Below, one piece after another: positions 1-13,379 of a DNA stretch of 64,000 nt (its first letter is position 1; the number at the start of each line of letters is the position of its first letter). This DNA comes from Evernia prunastri. Lineage: Eukaryota > Ascomycota > Lecanoromycetes > Lecanorales > Parmeliaceae. The position numbers were made by a program, and so were the translations under genes. Under the pieces are notes generated by a model, which searched no databases, was not told where the DNA came from, and worked only from the letters and a program-made list of their open reading frames with translations. The stretch lies in assembly GCA_003184365.1 (NCBI GenBank), contig NKYR01000122.1, forward strand, positions 47,108-111,107. The letters run 5' to 3'.

Positions 1-306
1 TCCCCCAATCTTCAAAAGTATTTCAAGAAGTTCGACATCACATGCGGCCCATACCCTACCAATCCTAGACTTTTGAATAGATCTAGAGAAGTATCTGGTT
101 ACATGTCTGTCTCATGCTACGACAGCCCATGTTCCTCTTCCACCCCCAGCATTGACGCCATTTATCGTCCCATGTTGATCAGTGAATTCTGAAATGAGTA
201 GGAGCAAGCTGCCAGGTACGAAGAGGGGGCTACGCGCGCTCAGTGGTGCTGGGCTTTTCGTCGCCTGCACATTGCTCCAGCACGCATAGACCTCCAGAAA
301 ACCACC
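1..306. other. Upstream region of TRA1
   Basis: No coding potential is seen. The stretch is presumably promoter and 5' leader of TRA1; the ATG at 307 sits in an ACCACC context, good for a fungal start. No clear TATA box or other element stands out. Confidence 0.5.
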
Positions 307-3300
307 ATGGCGGAAAAGAACATAGATGCCTTCGCCGCAAGGCTGGGTGATGCGAACCTTGGTAGGAGAGATCTCCGCTCTTTAGATGCACGCTTTGTTT
401 CTGTCGGAGAACATCAACTGATTTCTACCTAGAGGTCCAGAAGAAATACAACCTTGCAACAGAATTGAGGGATAACATTGATATTCTATGCAATGGCCCT
501 ACGTACCCGATATTTCTCAAGAGGCTCGTTCCCGTCTTCATGAAACTCCTTGAAGGCCCGCCTGTCTTCATGAGCACATACATGGAGCATGTAAGCCTTG
601 ATCGGAAGCGTGCTTTGAGTATGACATGATACTGATTTGGGTCGAACAGAGGCTTCGCAACTGCGTCTTGGAAATTTTTCATCGACTGCCTATGAGCCAT
701 GTCGAAGCGCTCAAGCCGTACGCCGCAGATATTGTGGATCTCCTTATGGGGTTGGTCAGGACAGAAAACGAGGACAATGCGATATTGTGTATGAAGACGA
801 TAATGGACTTGGAGCGGCATCAACCGGAGGCGACTGCGGCAAAGGTGCAACCGTTCTTGGACCTCATATTGGAAATGTTCCAGGCTATGGAACAGGTGGT
901 CAAGGATACCTTTGATACTCCAGCCCAAGGTTCTTCGACTGGTACGACTCCGCACAATCCTCAGACCTTTCAGTCTCCGCGCCCAGGGTCCCCAGCTGCT
1001 TCAGTAGGTGCGGAGTTAGGACTGGACACCCAACAAGCTCGCCCGCTTCTAAAAGGAATGCAGTCATTCAAGGTTTTTGCGGAATGTCCCATTATCGTTG
1101 TCTCGCTGTTTCAGGCGCATCGTAGTTGTGTGCCCGCCAACGTCAAGAAGTTCGTTCCTTGGATCAAGAAGGTCCTTCAACTGCAAGCTAGTCCACAGGA
1201 ACGAGCGCACACTGAGGCCAGCAGACGCCACGATATTTTTACTGGTGTGTGCAAAGATATCAAGAACAGGGCTGCTTTTGGAGAGCTTATAACAGCCCAA
1301 GTCAAGATGATGAGTTTTCTGGCCTACCTACTGCGAGTCTATGTTCAACAATTAACAGACTTTCTGCCGGTCCTGCCTGACATCGTCGTGCGACTGCTAC
1401 GTGACTGTCCAAGTGAGAAGTCTTCGACAAGGAAAGAGCTACTGGTAGCCATACGGCATACCATCAACTTCAACTTTCGCAAGATATTCCTGTCCAAGAT
1501 AGATGATCTTTTAGACGAACGGACGCTTATCGGCGATGGTCTCACCGTCTATGAATCAATGCGCCCTCTCGCCTACAGTCTGCTTGCCGACCTCATTCAT
1601 CACATTCGAGAATCCCTAAGCCAGGACCAGATTCGGAAGACAGTCAACGTATTCTCGAAGAACTTGCATGATAGCTTCCCTGGAACGAGCTTTCAGACAA
1701 TGAGTGCGAAACTTCTCCTCAACCTGGCCGATAGCATCGCGGGTCTCCAGGACAAGCAGGATGCTCGTCATTTCCTGATCTTGATATTAAGCGCGATAGG
1801 AGACAAATTTGCCGACATGAACCGTCAATACCAGAATTCAGTGAAGCTCTCGAAGCACTGCGATCCGCAGTTGATAGACGCCGTACCTGAAGACCACCTG
1901 GCCGACGCGAAGTTCCCCCCAGATTGGGATGAAGTTGACATCTTCTCAGCTACGCCTATCAAGATGTCAAATCCCAAGGATCGTGGAGCTAACCCCGTTG
2001 AGGATAACAAGTTCCTGTTCAAGAATCTCTTGACCGGACTGAAAGGCATGTTCTACCAGCTCAAAGTCTGCAACCCCGACGCTCCGGTCATGGATCCCGG
2101 TAACGCCCCTCCGAATTGGCAAGAGGTCTCACATGGCTATAATGCAGAGGAGGTTGGAGTCATCAAAAAGTTGTTCCGAGAAGGCGCTTACGTGTTTCGA
2201 TACTACAGCTTAGAGAAGCCTTTCGCCGAAGCCTCTTCCCCCGTGGAGTTTTTGACTACCAACTATGGCGTCCAGAGCGGTAAAGAAGAAAAAGATCTCC
2301 TTGAGACCTTCGCCACAGTCTTCCACAGCATCGATCCCGCAACGTTTCATGAGGTCTTTCAATCTGAGATACCCCTTCTATACGATATGATGTTCGAGCA
2401 TCCGGCTTTGCTTCATGTTCCACAATTTTTCCTGGCCAGCGAGGCCACCTCTCCGGCTTTCGCGGGTATGCTTCTTCAATTCTTGATGGATCGGATAGGG
2501 GAGGTTGGCACGTCGGACATAAAGAAGTCGTCAATATTATTAAGGATGTTTAAGCTGTCATTCATGGCAGTAACCTTGTTCAACCAGCAAAATGAGCAGG
2601 TCCTGCTACCCCACGTGACCAGGATCGTTACTCAGTCAATCCAACTCTCCACAGCAGCGGAGGAGCCGATGAACTATTTCTACCTCTTAAGGTCCTTGTT
2701 CAGAAGCATTGGTGGTGGGCGATTCGAACTCCTCTACAAAGAGATCTTGCCACTGCTGGAGATGTTACTCCAAGTCCTGAACAATCTTCTGCTGGCTGCG
2801 AGGAAACCGCAAGAACGAGATCTGTACGTGGAACTATGCCTGACCGTTCCAGCTCGCTTGAGCAACCTCTTGCCGCATCTGAATTATCTTATGCGGCCTC
2901 TGGTCGTGGCTCTCCGAGCAGGCTCTGATCTGGTTGGTCAAGGATTACGGACCTTGGAGCTTTGCGTTGACAATCTTACCGCAGAGTACTTGGACCCTAT
3001 CATGGCGCCCTTTATTGACGAATTAATGATGGCATTGTGGGATCATCTAAAGCCAAATCCCTACAGTCATTTCCATGCGCACACGACGATGCGTATACTG
3101 GGCAAACTTGGTGGTCGAAATCGAAAATTCCTCAACGGTCCTCCGGACCTCAGCTTCCACCAATTTGCAGACGACCCATGTTCCTTCGATGTTAGACTGA
3201 TAGGATCGAGCAAGGACCGTTCTTTCCCTGCAAGTATTGGCGTCGATCTCGCCATCGCGAAGTTATCAGAAGTCCCAAAATCCCCACCCGCAAGAAAAGC

Positions 3301-6300
3301 AGATCCCTACTACAAGCAACAGGCCCTCAGATTGATAAGTTCGCAACTGAAGATACACATTGGTTTCGACAGCTTGCCAGATGACTTTGCGCAGCTCGTA
3401 CGGCTACAAGCTACTGATCTTCTGGAGGCCAAGTACGACGCAACGCCCGACATTCTGCAGATGGCGGATCGTGAGATGTCTATTCCCAAGAGAGATTCTC
3501 AACAAGAGACCTTGAAACGGCTCCTCAAAGCCCTAATGCTTGCAACAACACTGCCAGATCTGCAAAGCACGGCCTCCTTGTTACTCACTGACATATGCCG
3601 CCACTTTACAATTCTTGAAGTTGGAAGAGCACTAGCTCACATAAAGCAATCGATCAAGGACTTCGACGTAAAGTCTGGGGAGGGTCTTTTGTGTCTCGAC
3701 AGTCATGTGCTAGCCGACGCCATTGCCGAACAGTTATCGTCGGACAAACCCACTCTACGAGAAGCAGCTGAATCCTGTATAATGGTAGTACACGAGGCCG
3801 CAGCAATCATTCTCGGAGGTCCAGAGCGAGTGGAACGACTGTCATTCTTCTTGTACCTGGCGAAGACTTTCAGTCACAAGTGCTATGAGGAGGACTGGTT
3901 CGTCAAAGCCGGAGGAGGCCTTGGAATACACATTCTCGCAACGAAGCTAGACCTTGGGGATGACTGGACAAAGGCCAGACAGCTCGAATTTCTTCGTGCA
4001 CTCATGTATGTCATGAAGGATATGCCGCAAGATCTGCCAGCCAATACGCGCGTTCAAGCATTGCAGTCTGTCGACATCTTGCTTCGCAGGTGCAACAAGG
4101 GTGTTTCCAAGGAAGATCTCAACCACCACTCGAGCCCGCTCATCCAACTCTGCGCATTCTTTGTGCCCGAGCTCATGCACGTGAACAAGCATGTCCGCGA
4201 AGCTGCTCGCAAAGCTCTTTCCATCGTCGCTCAAGTCGTCGGTGCAGAGGTCCACGAGCTCATAGCACCTGTCAAGGATAGACTACTGCAGCCGATCTAC
4301 ATGAAGCCACTCCGAGCTTTGCCATTAGCTCCTCAAATCGGCTACATCGATGCGATATCCTACTGTTTGGGATTGCAGCGGAATCTAGTTGAATTCAATG
4401 AAATGCTCAACAGGCTTCTAACCGAGACAATGGTTTTGGCTGAGTCTGAAGACGATAGTCTTGTTCCAAGATCAGGAGATTACAGGAATGCCGAACTTGT
4501 CATAGCCCTTCGGGTATCCTGCATCCGACTTTTAACGTTAGCCATTGGTTTCTCGGAATTTACAGGGCAGCAACAGCAGAGCAGCCGGAGTCGGATTATC
4601 ACTATATTTTTCAAATCTCTGTACTCGAGCGCTCCCGATGTTATTGACGCTGCCAATGCTGGTCTAAAAGGTGTTCTCTCCCAGACGAACAAACTGCCAA
4701 AAGAGCTTTTGCAAAATGGTTTACGGCCTATCCTTATGAACCTTCAAGACCCGAAGAAACTTAGTGTGCAAGGATTGGATGGACTTGCTAGACTGCTGGC
4801 TCTATTGACCAACTATTTCAAAACCGAGATAGGCGAAAAGTTGCTCGCTCATATGGACATCATTGCTGACACATCAGTTCTACAGAAGTCGTCTTTCTCT
4901 CTGATTGAACAGAATCCTCAAATGAAAGTTGTCATTGCCACTCTCAACATCTTCCATCTATTGCCATCCACTGCTGCTCTTTTCATGAAGGACATGATAG
5001 AAAGAGTACTTGACTTGGAGAAAGCACTTCGGAGGACCCACTTTAGTCCATTCAGGGAGCCTCTCCTCAAGTACGTCAATCGCTACCCGAAAGAGGCTTG
5101 GGACTTCTTATCCGAAAGGCTATCGGAAATGAAGTACGGCCGTTTCTTTGCGCAGCTTCTTGCCTCACAGCGAAGTGGACCGCTGCGCGAGGCCCTCATT
5201 GGAGATATTGAGGGACTTGTGAAAGCTTCATTTGATCTCGAAGACGTAGAGAAGAAAGATGCAGCTTCCATCAACGCCATTCACGCGATATATTCCCTGA
5301 GTCAACACGCGTCTGCTTGGCTTGCTGATAAGGAGTCACTACGTCAGACCTTAATGCGTGTTGGCAAGGAGCTCAATCAGAAAAGGAAGATGGATACAAT
5401 TCATCCAGACCTACGTTTAGCAGCTGACCAGGCTGCTGAACAGCTGATCGACATTTTCGTGCAGTTTCTTGCACTGGCTCCCAAAGACTTCGATTTTCTC
5501 TTCCAGCTCATCGACGCAGTGACCATGGAGGAAATTAAGGAACAACCATCGCTCTATACGTTCATCTACCGTCATATCGTTTCCAATGCTTCTGTTGACT
5601 ATTGGCGAAGCCTCGTCATGCGGAGCCTTGAACTTTACAGCATCCGTGGGTCGTCTCAGAGAACTAAGACCTTCGCGTTCCGATATCTCGTCAATCCGAT
5701 CTTTGCCATGGACACTATGAGAAGCCTAACAGAGACCGCGAATTCGTTTCCAACACGTCGCCTCATCGACAAGAGTATTGTGGATGCGATCCACAACAAG
5801 ATCTGGAAGCCACCCGTACTGAATGATGCCAATGAAGAAAACCCACAGCCAGGCGCCGATCATTCGCGGTTAGAGCTCTTGCAGATGTCAGCGCTGCTCT
5901 TGAAATGGCACCACAATCTTGTTTCCGAAGCACGCAAAGATATAATCAAGTTCGGCTGGAGCTACATCAAACTTGAGGATATCATCAATAAGCACGCAGC
6001 ATACGTGCTCATTGGCTTCTTCATCGCGCAATTCGAAACCCCCCCAAAGATCACTCAGCAGATATACGTCGCTTGTTTAAAGGCACACCAAAACGAAGGT
6101 CGTGCTCTTGTGGTCCAAGCTCTAGACCTGATTGCCCCAGTCCTCCCGAAGCGTCTCAACGCACAAAGCGATCCGCGATATCCCATGTGGGCGAAGTGGC
6201 CCAAACGAATATTGTCAGAGGAGAGCTCCAATCTTCAACAATTGATCGGTATTTTCCAATTCATGGTTCGACATCCCAGCTTGTTTTACGAAGCCAGAGA

Positions 6301-9300
6301 GCATTTCATCCCTACCATCATTCCTTCGCTTTCAAAGATTGCACAGCTACCAAACCCATCGAATGAGCACAAGAAACTCGTCCTGAACCTGATTCACATG
6401 ATACTGGAATGGGAGAAGCGGCGAGTCCAAGCTGGAGATCGTCCAGGTTCTCAGTCATCGGAGTCCTCCCCCGCGAAAAAGCGTAAACTTGAGTTGGCGA
6501 ACGGTGGTTCCGCGTCGCCAGCACCAAGCTTAGGGCCTCCATCAAATGTTGAACGGACCGAATATCAAATACCAACACCACTTCGGACGATGCTCATCAA
6601 ATACCTAACGCAATTCATCAGTAGTCTCCAGGAGCGGTACCCCGTGCCCAGCGTCAAACTAAGGGATCTTCACTCTACTACTCCCCAGATCCCTTTGCCT
6701 CCCAATGAGATGTGCAGAAAGGCTATTGGCCTTTTCCATGATCTTCTTTTACCTGATTACTGGTCTGATCTTGAGGTCGACCTTTTCCCGCGGACGTCAG
6801 AACAGATACTGGCTTCAGAGAAGACGGACAAGGGCGATGACAAAACAGCCACAAGCATCGTCAACACGCTCCAGGTCTTGCGCATCGTACTGAACATCAA
6901 GTCGGATGAGTGGGTCGTTGCACAGCTGCCCCAGATACAGAAATTGCTCGAAAAACCGAGCAAAATGGACAACCCTGAAATACAAGACTGTCTGCACACC
7001 AGTGACAGAGCACTTGACGGCGACCGGCAGATTCGGCCAATGGTACAGCGGATCATTGAGGCTTTGCCGGAGGAGGCGAGAGAAGAGGACGAAATGGAAA
7101 TTGACACACCAGCCAAAGACTTCATGACGTTCATATCCTCTGTCGCGATGGCGACGATGGGCGACGGCAACCTTGTTGCAAGTATCAATATTTTCGAAAC
7201 TATAGCAAGAGTCAGACCCAAAGAGATCGAAACCCACATTCCTCATATCATGCGAGCGTTGCAGACAAAACTAGCTAAAGACCAAGTTGCCCAACCTGTA
7301 GTGCCACCGGGCTTGCAACCAGGGATGCGGCCTGGTGAGGGCCAGCCAGGCGCACTTGATGAGCGAGAGATGGAACTGTCTAGCCAATTGATCTTGAAGA
7401 CAATTTGGATCATTTCCTCGAGGATGGCAACCCTTGGGGATCAAAGACGACCGTTCCTCAGCGTGCTGGCTCAACTAGTAGAGCGATCGCAAAACACCAG
7501 GCTGTGCGAAAGAATCTTGCAGATGGTGGAAACTTGGATATTCGACTCTAGCGATCCGTGGCCAACGTTGAAGGAGAAGACCGCTGTGCTTCATAAGATG
7601 CTGCTCTTCGAGACACGTCCAGATCCGACTCTGTTGCATCAGTTTTTGGATCTTGTCATCCGGATCTACGAGGACCCGAAGATTACCAAGACTGAGTTGA
7701 CAGTAAGACTCGAGCATGCGTTTCTGATTGGAACACGAGCGCAAGACTTCGACATGCGAAATCGGTTCTTGAATATCTTTGACCGAAGTTTGACAAAGAC
7801 TGCAAGTGCCCGACTTATCTACGTGCTTACCATTCAAAACTGGGACACCCTGTCCGAGAGCTTCTGGCTTAGTCAAGCAATACACTTGATCTTCGGCGCC
7901 ATCGACATGAACACTGCGGTTCAATTGCACTCCGAAGACTTCAAGATGATGCCACCCGCTCACCTTTTCCCTGTCGCCGGCAATGAGTCTCGAAAGAATG
8001 ACATTATGCTTGACAACAAGTTCGAGGATTTCATGGCGCATCATAGACGGTTCTATTCTGATCTTGGAGACGTGAAAGCTCGGGATATCCTGCAGCCCCT
8101 CTGCCAGCTGCAACACACTGATTCGAGTGTGGCCTACGAGTTGTGGATTGCGGTATTCCCTCTGTGTTGGTCATTATTATCCCGAGACGACCGAGGCGAG
8201 CTCGAAAAGGGCATGGTAGGACTCCTCACGAAGGACTACCATCAACGTCAAGTCGACCGGCGACCAAATGTTGTGCAGGCTCTCCTCGAGGGAAGTGTCC
8301 GAGCCAGGCCTAAGTGTAAAATCCCCCCGCACGTAATGAAATTCCTTAGCAAAACATATGATGCGTGGTACATCGCTGCAATGTCGCTCGAGGAGCAAGT
8401 CTTGGCTCCGCCTATCGACACCCCTGTCGTGCGCGAGAGTAACCTAGACGCACTAATTGAAGTATACGCGGGACTTCAAGAGGATGATTTCTTTTATGGA
8501 ACATGGCGACGTCGATCCAAATTTGTAGAGACCATAGCAGCCCTCTCGTACGAACAAAATGGGGTGTGGGACAAGGCCCAGCAGTCCTACGAGGCTGCTC
8601 AAATTAAAGCACGCACGGGAGTGCACTCATATTCTCAAGGTGAGTACATGCTTTGGGAAGACCACTGGATCTTTTGTGCCCAAAAGCTTCAGCAGTGGGA
8701 AATACTATATGATTTCGCCAAACACGAGAATTTCAACGATCTCTTGTTGGAAGCTTCATGGAGACATCTTGACACCTGGACCGGCCAAGAAAACATGGAA
8801 CAACTTAGCTCGATCATCAAAGCTGTGTCTGACGCGCCAACACCAAGAAGGACCTTTTTCCAGTCATTCATGTCCTTGCTTAAGTTCCACGAGAAACAGG
8901 AGGCTCCCTCAGAATTCAGCCGCGTATGTGACGAATCCATACAGCTTTCCATTCGAAAGTGGCATGGCCTTCCCAAGCGTATTACGAATGCACATATTCC
9001 GATCTTGCAGAACTTCCAGCAATTGGTTGAACTTCACGACGCTAATGTTATCTGCATCAGCCTCTCACAGACCACACAGACAAATCTTGACGGCAAATCT
9101 CAAGAGCTGAAACTTCTGCTCGGCACATGGCGTGATCGGCTGCCAAATATTTGGGACGACATCAATGCCTGGCAAGACCTAGTGACGTGGCGACAGCATA
9201 TTTTCGCACTCATCAATCGAACATACCTAGGCCTTCTTGGGCCTCAGCAGAGCAACGCCACGGGTAATTCCTACGCATACCGAGGATATCATGAGACTGC

Positions 9301-11892
9301 CTGGATCATCAACCGCTTTGCGCATGTAGCTCGAAAGCATCAATTGCCAGAAGTGTGTCTAGCGCAATTAGGTAAGATCTACACGCTGCCCAACATCGAG
9401 ATCCAAGAAGCCTTTTTGAAGTTGCGGGAGCAAGCCAAATGTCATTACCAGAATCGCAACGAGCTCAACAGTGGTCTCGACGTCATCAACAACACGAATT
9501 TGAATTACTTTGGTCAACAACAGAAAGCCGAGTTCTTCACGTTGAAAGGCATGTTCCTGGCGAAGCTCCAACAAAAGGATGAGGCCAACGATGCTTTTGG
9601 TACCGCGTTATACTACGACATTCGACTACCAAAGGCTTGGGCTGAGTGGGGCTACTACAATGATATGATGTTCAAGGACGAGCCTACCAACATGGAGCGT
9701 GCCGCCAATGCTATGAGTTGCTATCTGGAAGCCGCCGGTCTGTATAAAAACGCTAAGTCACGAAAGTTGCTAAGTCGCATCTTGTGGCTTCTCAGTATTG
9801 ACAACGGCGAGAATCGAATATCACAAGCTTTTGAGGAATTCAAAGGCGATACTCCAGTATGGTACTGGATCACATTTATTCCGCAGTTGCTTACAAGCCT
9901 TGGCCATCGTGAAGCTACCCTCGTCCACAATGTACTGACAAAGATTGCGAGACAATACCCTCAGTCCTTGTACTTCCTGTTGAGAACGACACGGGAGGAT
10001 ATGGTGCAGATCAAGAAACAGCAAGAGCAAAGGCAAGAGAAAATCAACAGAGCAAAACAGCAACAACAATCTCCTAATGTCAAACACGATCACGCTACGC
10101 CTTCTGATCGACAGGGCAGCTCATCGCGTCCAGGTACATCGAACGGAGAACCGCTTCCCAATGGTGATGTCAATGGCACGGAGCCAAAGATTGAGCCAAA
10201 TGGCGATGCTGCGGCAGCTCCTGACGCAGAGCCGGACGCCACGCCAAAGAAGCCATGGGAACATTCGGATGAGATTATGTCTACATTGAAGACTACATTC
10301 CCTTTGCTCGCACTCTCCATGGAGACTATGGTGGATCAGATAGCAAAGCACTTCAAATGTCCACCTGATGAGGATGCTTATAGACTCATCGTCGCCTTGC
10401 TCAACGACGGCTTATCTGTAAGTTGCCATAGTTCTCGAAAAAATGAGTGTACCTATCCATTAACCACTTGCAGTACATTGGACGTAACCCAAGTGCGTAC
10501 GCACAAGACTTCAAATTACCCCCAGCCACCGAAGCGAACATCCGCAAGTTCGCTGAGACCATCTTACCCCCTCACATCCGAAGCTCGTTCGAGGAGGACT
10601 TTGTTGCGAAGAAGCCCACCATGTACGAATACATTCACAAGCTGCGGAAATGGAGGGACAAGTTCGAAGAAAAGCTTGATCGTCGACCTCAATCGGTCAG
10701 CCTGGAGACATACAGCAACCCGTTGAGCGAGTTCAGGTTCCAGAAATTCGATGACGTTGAAGTGCCAGGGCAGTACCTGCAGCACCGCGATAAAAATCAG
10801 GATTTTGTGAGGATAGAGAGGTTTTTGCCCAATGTCGAGCTTGTACGCACCGTCGGCTTTTCACATCGGCGGTTGAAGATACGAGGTCAGGATGGCAGCA
10901 CACATCCGTTCGCTGTACAGCATCCAGCTGCTAGACACAGTAGGAGAGAAGAGCGCATCCTACAGCTCTTCCGGATTTTCAACGGCACCTTGTCGAAGAG
11001 AAAGGAAAGTCGACGACGGAACCTCAATTTCTACCTCCCTCTCATGGTCCCGTTCTCACCTTCGCTTCGATTGGTCCAGGACGACGCCTCTTATATCTCA
11101 CTTCAGGGAGTCTACGAAGACCATTGCAGGCGCAACAGCCAAAACAAAGACGATCCAATTCTCTTCACTATGGAAAAACTAAGGCCTACGGCGCCAAACC
11201 AAATGGATCAGGGCCAAAATCATTCCCTCCGCACGGAGATATTTACGGCTATCCAAAGCAAATGGGTCTCAAACGACATCGCACTCAACTACTTCCAAGC
11301 GACCTATCCCTCCTATTCCGATTTCTTTCTTTTCCGCCGCCAGTTCTCGTACCAGCTCGCAGCTCTCACGTTCATGACCTACATCATGCACATGACTGGC
11401 CGCTTCCCCCACAAGCTCTCCGTCTCGCGTGCCACCGGCAATGTGTGGGGCTCGGAGCTTATACCAGCCATGGTAACCAACAAGCCCGTCTTCTACAACT
11501 CCGAGTCCGTGCCCTTCCGGCTAACACCCAACCTTCAAAAACTCATGGGTCCATTGGCAACAGAAGGACTCTTCTCGCCGGCCATCATGGCAATCGCGCG
11601 TTGCCTCACGGAACCTGAAAGCGGCAGCGAACTCGAACAACAACTGTCCATCTTCGTGCGCGATGAAATGATCTTCTGGTTCACGCAGCAGCATAAAAGT
11701 GTGCTGGCGGAAGGGACTTTGAGGGAGACGACGGTGCAAAATTGCGAGCTGGTGGTTAAGAAGGCGGTGAGTCTGGCGAGACCGCCAGAAGGGGTCCTAC
11801 CGGCGAATCAGACGGTTGTGGATTTAGTAGCTAAGGCGGTGAATCCGGCGGCGCTGGCGATGACTGACGCGCTTTGGATGGGCTACCTGTGA
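307..11892 (+). CDS. TRA1: TRA1, SAGA/NuA4 PIKK-family pseudokinase scaffold
   Basis: Tra1 is the activator-binding scaffold shared by the SAGA and NuA4 histone acetyltransferase complexes in the nucleus. Read as four exons: 307-361, 433-590, 650-10417 and 10474-11892, giving 3,799 residues; yeast Tra1 is about 3,740. Introns are GT-AG (362-432, 591-649, 10418-10473) and phases agree. A long HEAT/TPR solenoid fills most of the protein, with a basic NLS-like KKRKLE near residue 2012, then a FAT region, a PI3K-like domain and a C-terminal FATC ending in WMGYL. The kinase-like domain lacks the DRHxxN catalytic loop and DFG motif (TGRFPHK stands in the loop position), as expected for Tra1. A Q/P/N-rich insert lies just before the last intron. 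The first two small exons were chosen because they extend the conserved N terminus in frame. Confidence 0.96.
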
Positions 11893-13379
11893 TAGGATGA
11901 GGAGGAATGAATGCCAGGTTTCCAGAATGAAGTGGGAAAGAAATGGAATTTCTTTGGAGTTTAATGGGTCCACTGGGAAATCCCCAGCTGGGCTTGAGAT
12001 GTTTCGGCGGTCTACGTGTGTCTACCTGCGTGTGTTTTAGCGAGGCGCTGGGGTGGAATGTAGGGACTGGACGCCTCGATTTGCGGTACTTGGTACCGGC
12101 TTGCGTATATGCATCAAATGCTTGACCAGCGATATCATTTATACCTTTGGCGCTTAGTCAGTAATATACCAAATACGCCCCAACATACATGTGTTGCTGT
12201 CTTGGTTCTGGGAGTGTGCAGTAGAGTCCGGTATATATCTTACGTGGATAGTGAGGAGGACAGCAATTGATTGGATATGAGAAGGTGATAGATAAAAGCT
12301 GACTGATGTTGTAAACAGGCAAAGAATCCTCGTATGCCATGCCATGAAACGGATGGTTGGTGATTGATTGATTGATTTCTCCGTGATTCGTAGGCATAGT
12401 ACGCTAACACGATTAAGGCTTAGCGTATCATGCCGGAAGTGTGCATCGTCCCGTCGAGCACACCCTTTCATGGTGTATCTCAAGTCTCTTGCTCACATCC
12501 TACATCCTAGGTACGTTCTACATCCTACATCCTACGCCCTACGCCCTATCTGCATGATTGTATCATCATGAATGAAAATAATCAATCGGAACTTTTCGAC
12601 TTGAGTGCATAACTCCACTCTTACTAGGCAGCATGCAGCTCGGTATCATTTCCAAACGGCGAAGACGAGTACTTCCCTCTTGCTTGCTCTAGAGTACCTC
12701 ACTCATCCTATCCCGAAGTTTGCCTTTCTTCTCTCTGACAAAGTAGGCGACAAGGCCATGGAACGGAATCGTCCCTAAGCTTGACTCTAACGCATTTCCA
12801 TCCCCAATAACTTTTCTTCTTCTGCATTGTCCAGTCAATCAACTAAGGCAAAAATCATCGGAAGAATGGCTCTTGTTCTGTAGCAATTTTTTGTATTGCT
12901 GTCCCTTCTCTCCGGACCGCATTGCATCTCCTAGACAAGCAATTTGTCCGTGCTTGTGTACTCGATCTCATCTTTTCATGCTACTGTCATTCCACCACTT
13001 AGAAAGACAGGCAGTTGATCAACTTTCACGTGGCTTATCCTCCTGCATCACGATTATCGTAAGCTTGCCCGCGAATATGCGAGGCGTCCCAACAGGGCTG
13101 GACTGCTCACTCACCCTTGTTTTGTCCAATAATAATTTTATACTGAGCTACAATCTCTCAGTCTCGACCCAACCGTGACACCATCACATATTACCCTTCT
13201 AAGAAGCCTGGAGCCTCCTCCGGCCTGGTCAGATGTCACCAACGACCCCAACAGTCTTTCATTAGACCTTATGTCTTAATCGCTTCATCGTTTCCTCATG
13301 TTTTTGAAAAGGCTTTATTGTAGCCTTCGAAGCTGAACAGTCACCCTGCTCGTAAGGAACCTCACTGCTCCGAGAAATC
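11893..13379. other. Intergenic region between TRA1 and the zinc-finger gene
   Basis: No supported gene. It holds a TTGA microsatellite near 12360-12378 and a short run of 8-mer variants of ACATCCTA/CGCCCTAT near 12490-12550. The last 500 bases are pyrimidine-rich and probably contain the promoter and leader of the gene starting at 13380. Confidence 0.5.
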